From an uncultured bacterium (GTDB taxonomy: Bacteria; Bacteroidota; Bacteroidia; Bacteroidales; Bacteroidaceae): a DNA stretch of 44,593 nucleotides. The position numbers and the translations under genes were made by a program. Where the stretch lies: positions 1 to 44,593 of the forward strand of contig CAMNOK010000008.1 in assembly GCA_946546825.1 (NCBI GenBank), in the 5' to 3' direction. The notes beneath the pieces were generated by a model that did not search any database, was not told the origin of the DNA, and saw only the letters and a program-made list of their open reading frames with translations. This document shows positions 44,101-44,593 of this stretch, piece after piece; position 1 is the first letter of the stretch, and each line of letters begins with the position of its first letter.

Positions 44101-44547
44101 GCAGGTGATGATACAGACACCGAAAATTCTCTGAATTTCTCAGGCTTACTGTTAGCTGGGGCCAACTATACACTCCGAGGCAACCGTGTGCCTAAGGATT
44201 TGGAAGATGGAATCCTTACAGCTCGGGAAATTGCACAAGTTGATCTTAGTGGTGCTGAACTCGTTGTGCTCTCAGCTTGTCAAACAGGATTAGGGGAGGT
44301 AAAGGATGATGGTGTGTTTGGTATTCAGCGCGGCTTCAAGAAGGCTGGTGCCAAGACTCTCCTCATGAGTTTGTGGAGCGTTGACGATAAGGCTACCGAC
44401 CTGATGATGACCAGTTTCTATGCTGCCCTCATGGAGGGAAAAACAAAACAGCAGGCCTTCCAGGAAGCGCAACAACAAGTGAAAAATCAAGGATTTATAG
44501 ATCCCTATTATTGGGGAGCATTTATCTTACTGGATGGGGTGTTTTAA
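41170..44547 (+). CDS. Secreted TPR-CHAT protein (caspase-like protease)
   Basis: An 1125-aa exported protein. A signal peptide (MLRKIFFSLFLVCLFPIMSNAQ) is followed by about a dozen TPR/kinesin-light-chain-type repeats (roughly 25-600; for example YAKVLTNLATFYTHQQDYEQA, AIDYTQKALDLQRKILGDDHPD), a linker, and a C-terminal CHAT domain (about 780-1125). The caspase-type dyad is visible as H957 in IHIATHGFY and C1037 in VVLSACQTG, with DDGVFGIQRGFKKAGAKTLL, LWSVDD and the terminal YYWGAFILLDG. Both catalytic residues are intact. CHAT proteins are clan CD cysteine peptidases (HetF and separase relatives). The signal peptide puts this one in the periplasm or outside. It is last in the CHASE2-FecR-like-CHAT unit, which is AT-richer than its neighbours. 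Nothing but T-rich sequence follows. Confidence 0.9.
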   Translation: MLRKIFFSLFLVCLFPIMSNAQSKALNNLLNEAQKAVRKNKIAQADSLYQAYVDLFKESKNKKDYTYSEVLIYLARRAVNKGFIDKGIEIQQEVIEVRKTAGDCNNAQWASAVSDLATFYAQKGDYDMAISTGEEALKIYKKEFGEKHNYYNITLANIASFYSARGDRDDYSKAVEYCERALKYISKGTPEYANALNSLVVFYTQAGKSGKANEIAAKAKKEAKKRLEEDGVQFATILNNQAIRLSNMGNYIDAIAYAEEAKEGFEKAQNNNTLPYAKVLTNLATFYTHQQDYEQASQLLRQAMPIIEGFVGKEHPDYIRCVSDLSAINKSSGNLSKADELANEADKMGQSLLQSQNIKYAKALSKQGAIFASNGNYTRAVDQERKALHIFELRNDSISIATSLSLIATYTFHEGNHLKGRDIAEKALSIFRNNGRNSIYYAQALNNASILHYHDQNYNYAAWLEKEALRIYDERDERNGSIYAKILANLGLYSFMEDSVSQAIDYTQKALDLQRKILGDDHPDNVPFFYNIAVYYNKVGNHQKAEENYTKALVMQAHQVQTNFLHLTSTERERYWNAKQYVFKYAPTLAYVDRDNSRMVTDAYNALLFTKGILLNSDIDFRNLLRKSNDEKMLEKFNQLSNLYEQKDALYKLPANERGDMKKLNREIYSLERELVMGCKEYGSFTENLSITATDIAQNLNDDDVAVEFTDIDVVGVGKTYVALYLRKDWKAPKIVKLFSESDLNDTILYGLRRQQELAMQGNVKMIYDNKKFGQQFWEPLLSQLDGVRNIYFSPSGIIYQLGIEYLYCNEESRIGDLYSVYRISSTKSLVNHSEQRPIKSATIYGGLDYDMNLSELQEQHRRMSDFDSYLALNNDESHYLEEDEIYFTDELRAIDSLSTRGSVRYLAGTLHEAEIIGEQLMMNNVNTNMFLHREGVEESFKALNGREQGLIHIATHGFYISENEIKKQKKSVAFVTAGDDTDTENSLNFSGLLLAGANYTLRGNRVPKDLEDGILTAREIAQVDLSGAELVVLSACQTGLGEVKDDGVFGIQRGFKKAGAKTLLMSLWSVDDKATDLMMTSFYAALMEGKTKQQAFQEAQQQVKNQGFIDPYYWGAFILLDGVF

Positions 44548-44593
44548 CTTTTTTTATATTTCATCTTTTTTATCCTTTAACTTTTTTTTGTTT

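Overview
The window reads as a chromosomal segment of an anaerobic Bacteroidales bacterium, most likely Prevotellaceae (Prevotella/Segatella-like). The signs are Bacteroidetes-type promoters (TTTG about 19-20 bp before TAnnTTTG), few Shine-Dalgarno sites, a one-protein hybrid two-component regulator, a quinol:fumarate reductase of the Bacteroides type, and secreted proteins ending in a 'YDLQGRKV...GLYIVNGKKV' tail common in Prevotella. No rRNA, tRNA, CRISPR array, insertion sequence or prophage was seen.

Layout. (1) 1-571: the end of an upstream gene, two adjacent tandem arrays that both have a 22-bp period, and a hairpin terminator. (2) 572-6816, minus strand: a housekeeping operon mnmG-apt-uvrC-dtd-mazG-deoC (tRNA modification, purine salvage, excision repair, D-aminoacyl-tRNA editing, nucleotide clean-up, deoxyribose catabolism). 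Two parS-like 16-mers, exact reverse complements of each other, flank apt. (3) 6817-11006, plus strand: a possible decayed small gene, then the fumarate reductase operon frdC-frdA-(70-aa two-helix membrane protein)-frdB, with a clear promoter and terminator. (4) 11131-27692: an accessory glycan-use block. It starts next to a fossil 5' end of an AGCS symporter gene. It holds a divergent GH128-like glycosidase, a hybrid two-component sensor-regulator, a large secreted carbohydrate-binding-like protein, a 58-aa peptide gene missing from the ORF track, a GH95 alpha-L-fucosidase-type enzyme and a secreted calcineurin-like phosphoesterase. No SusC/SusD pair is present. (5) 27694-33294: a signal-peptide-bearing HU-like protein, an intact sodium:amino-acid (AGCS) symporter, the peroxiredoxin bcp, pgeF, dusB, a DUF59/MIP18 Fe-S protein and lpxH. 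(6) 33302-39232, minus strand: an operon of two tandem GNAT-like paralogues, parE and an S41 processing protease. (7) 39375-44547, plus strand and AT-richer: a three-gene unit of a CHASE2 membrane protein, a small secreted FecR-like protein and a secreted TPR-CHAT (caspase-like) protein.

How the genes work together. The frd genes form the terminal reductase of fumarate respiration that makes succinate. The hybrid regulator probably senses a glycan breakdown product in the periplasm and controls the neighbouring secreted enzymes. The last unit looks like a cell-envelope signalling or proteolysis module: a periplasmic CHASE2 sensor with no cytoplasmic output domain, paired with an exported caspase-like protease. 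It is the best candidate here for a poorly described system.

All family assignments come from reading motifs by eye in the translations. No database search was run. Where the ORF-track start was a non-ATG codon or lay upstream of the likely transcription start, I moved the start downstream and say so in the entry.
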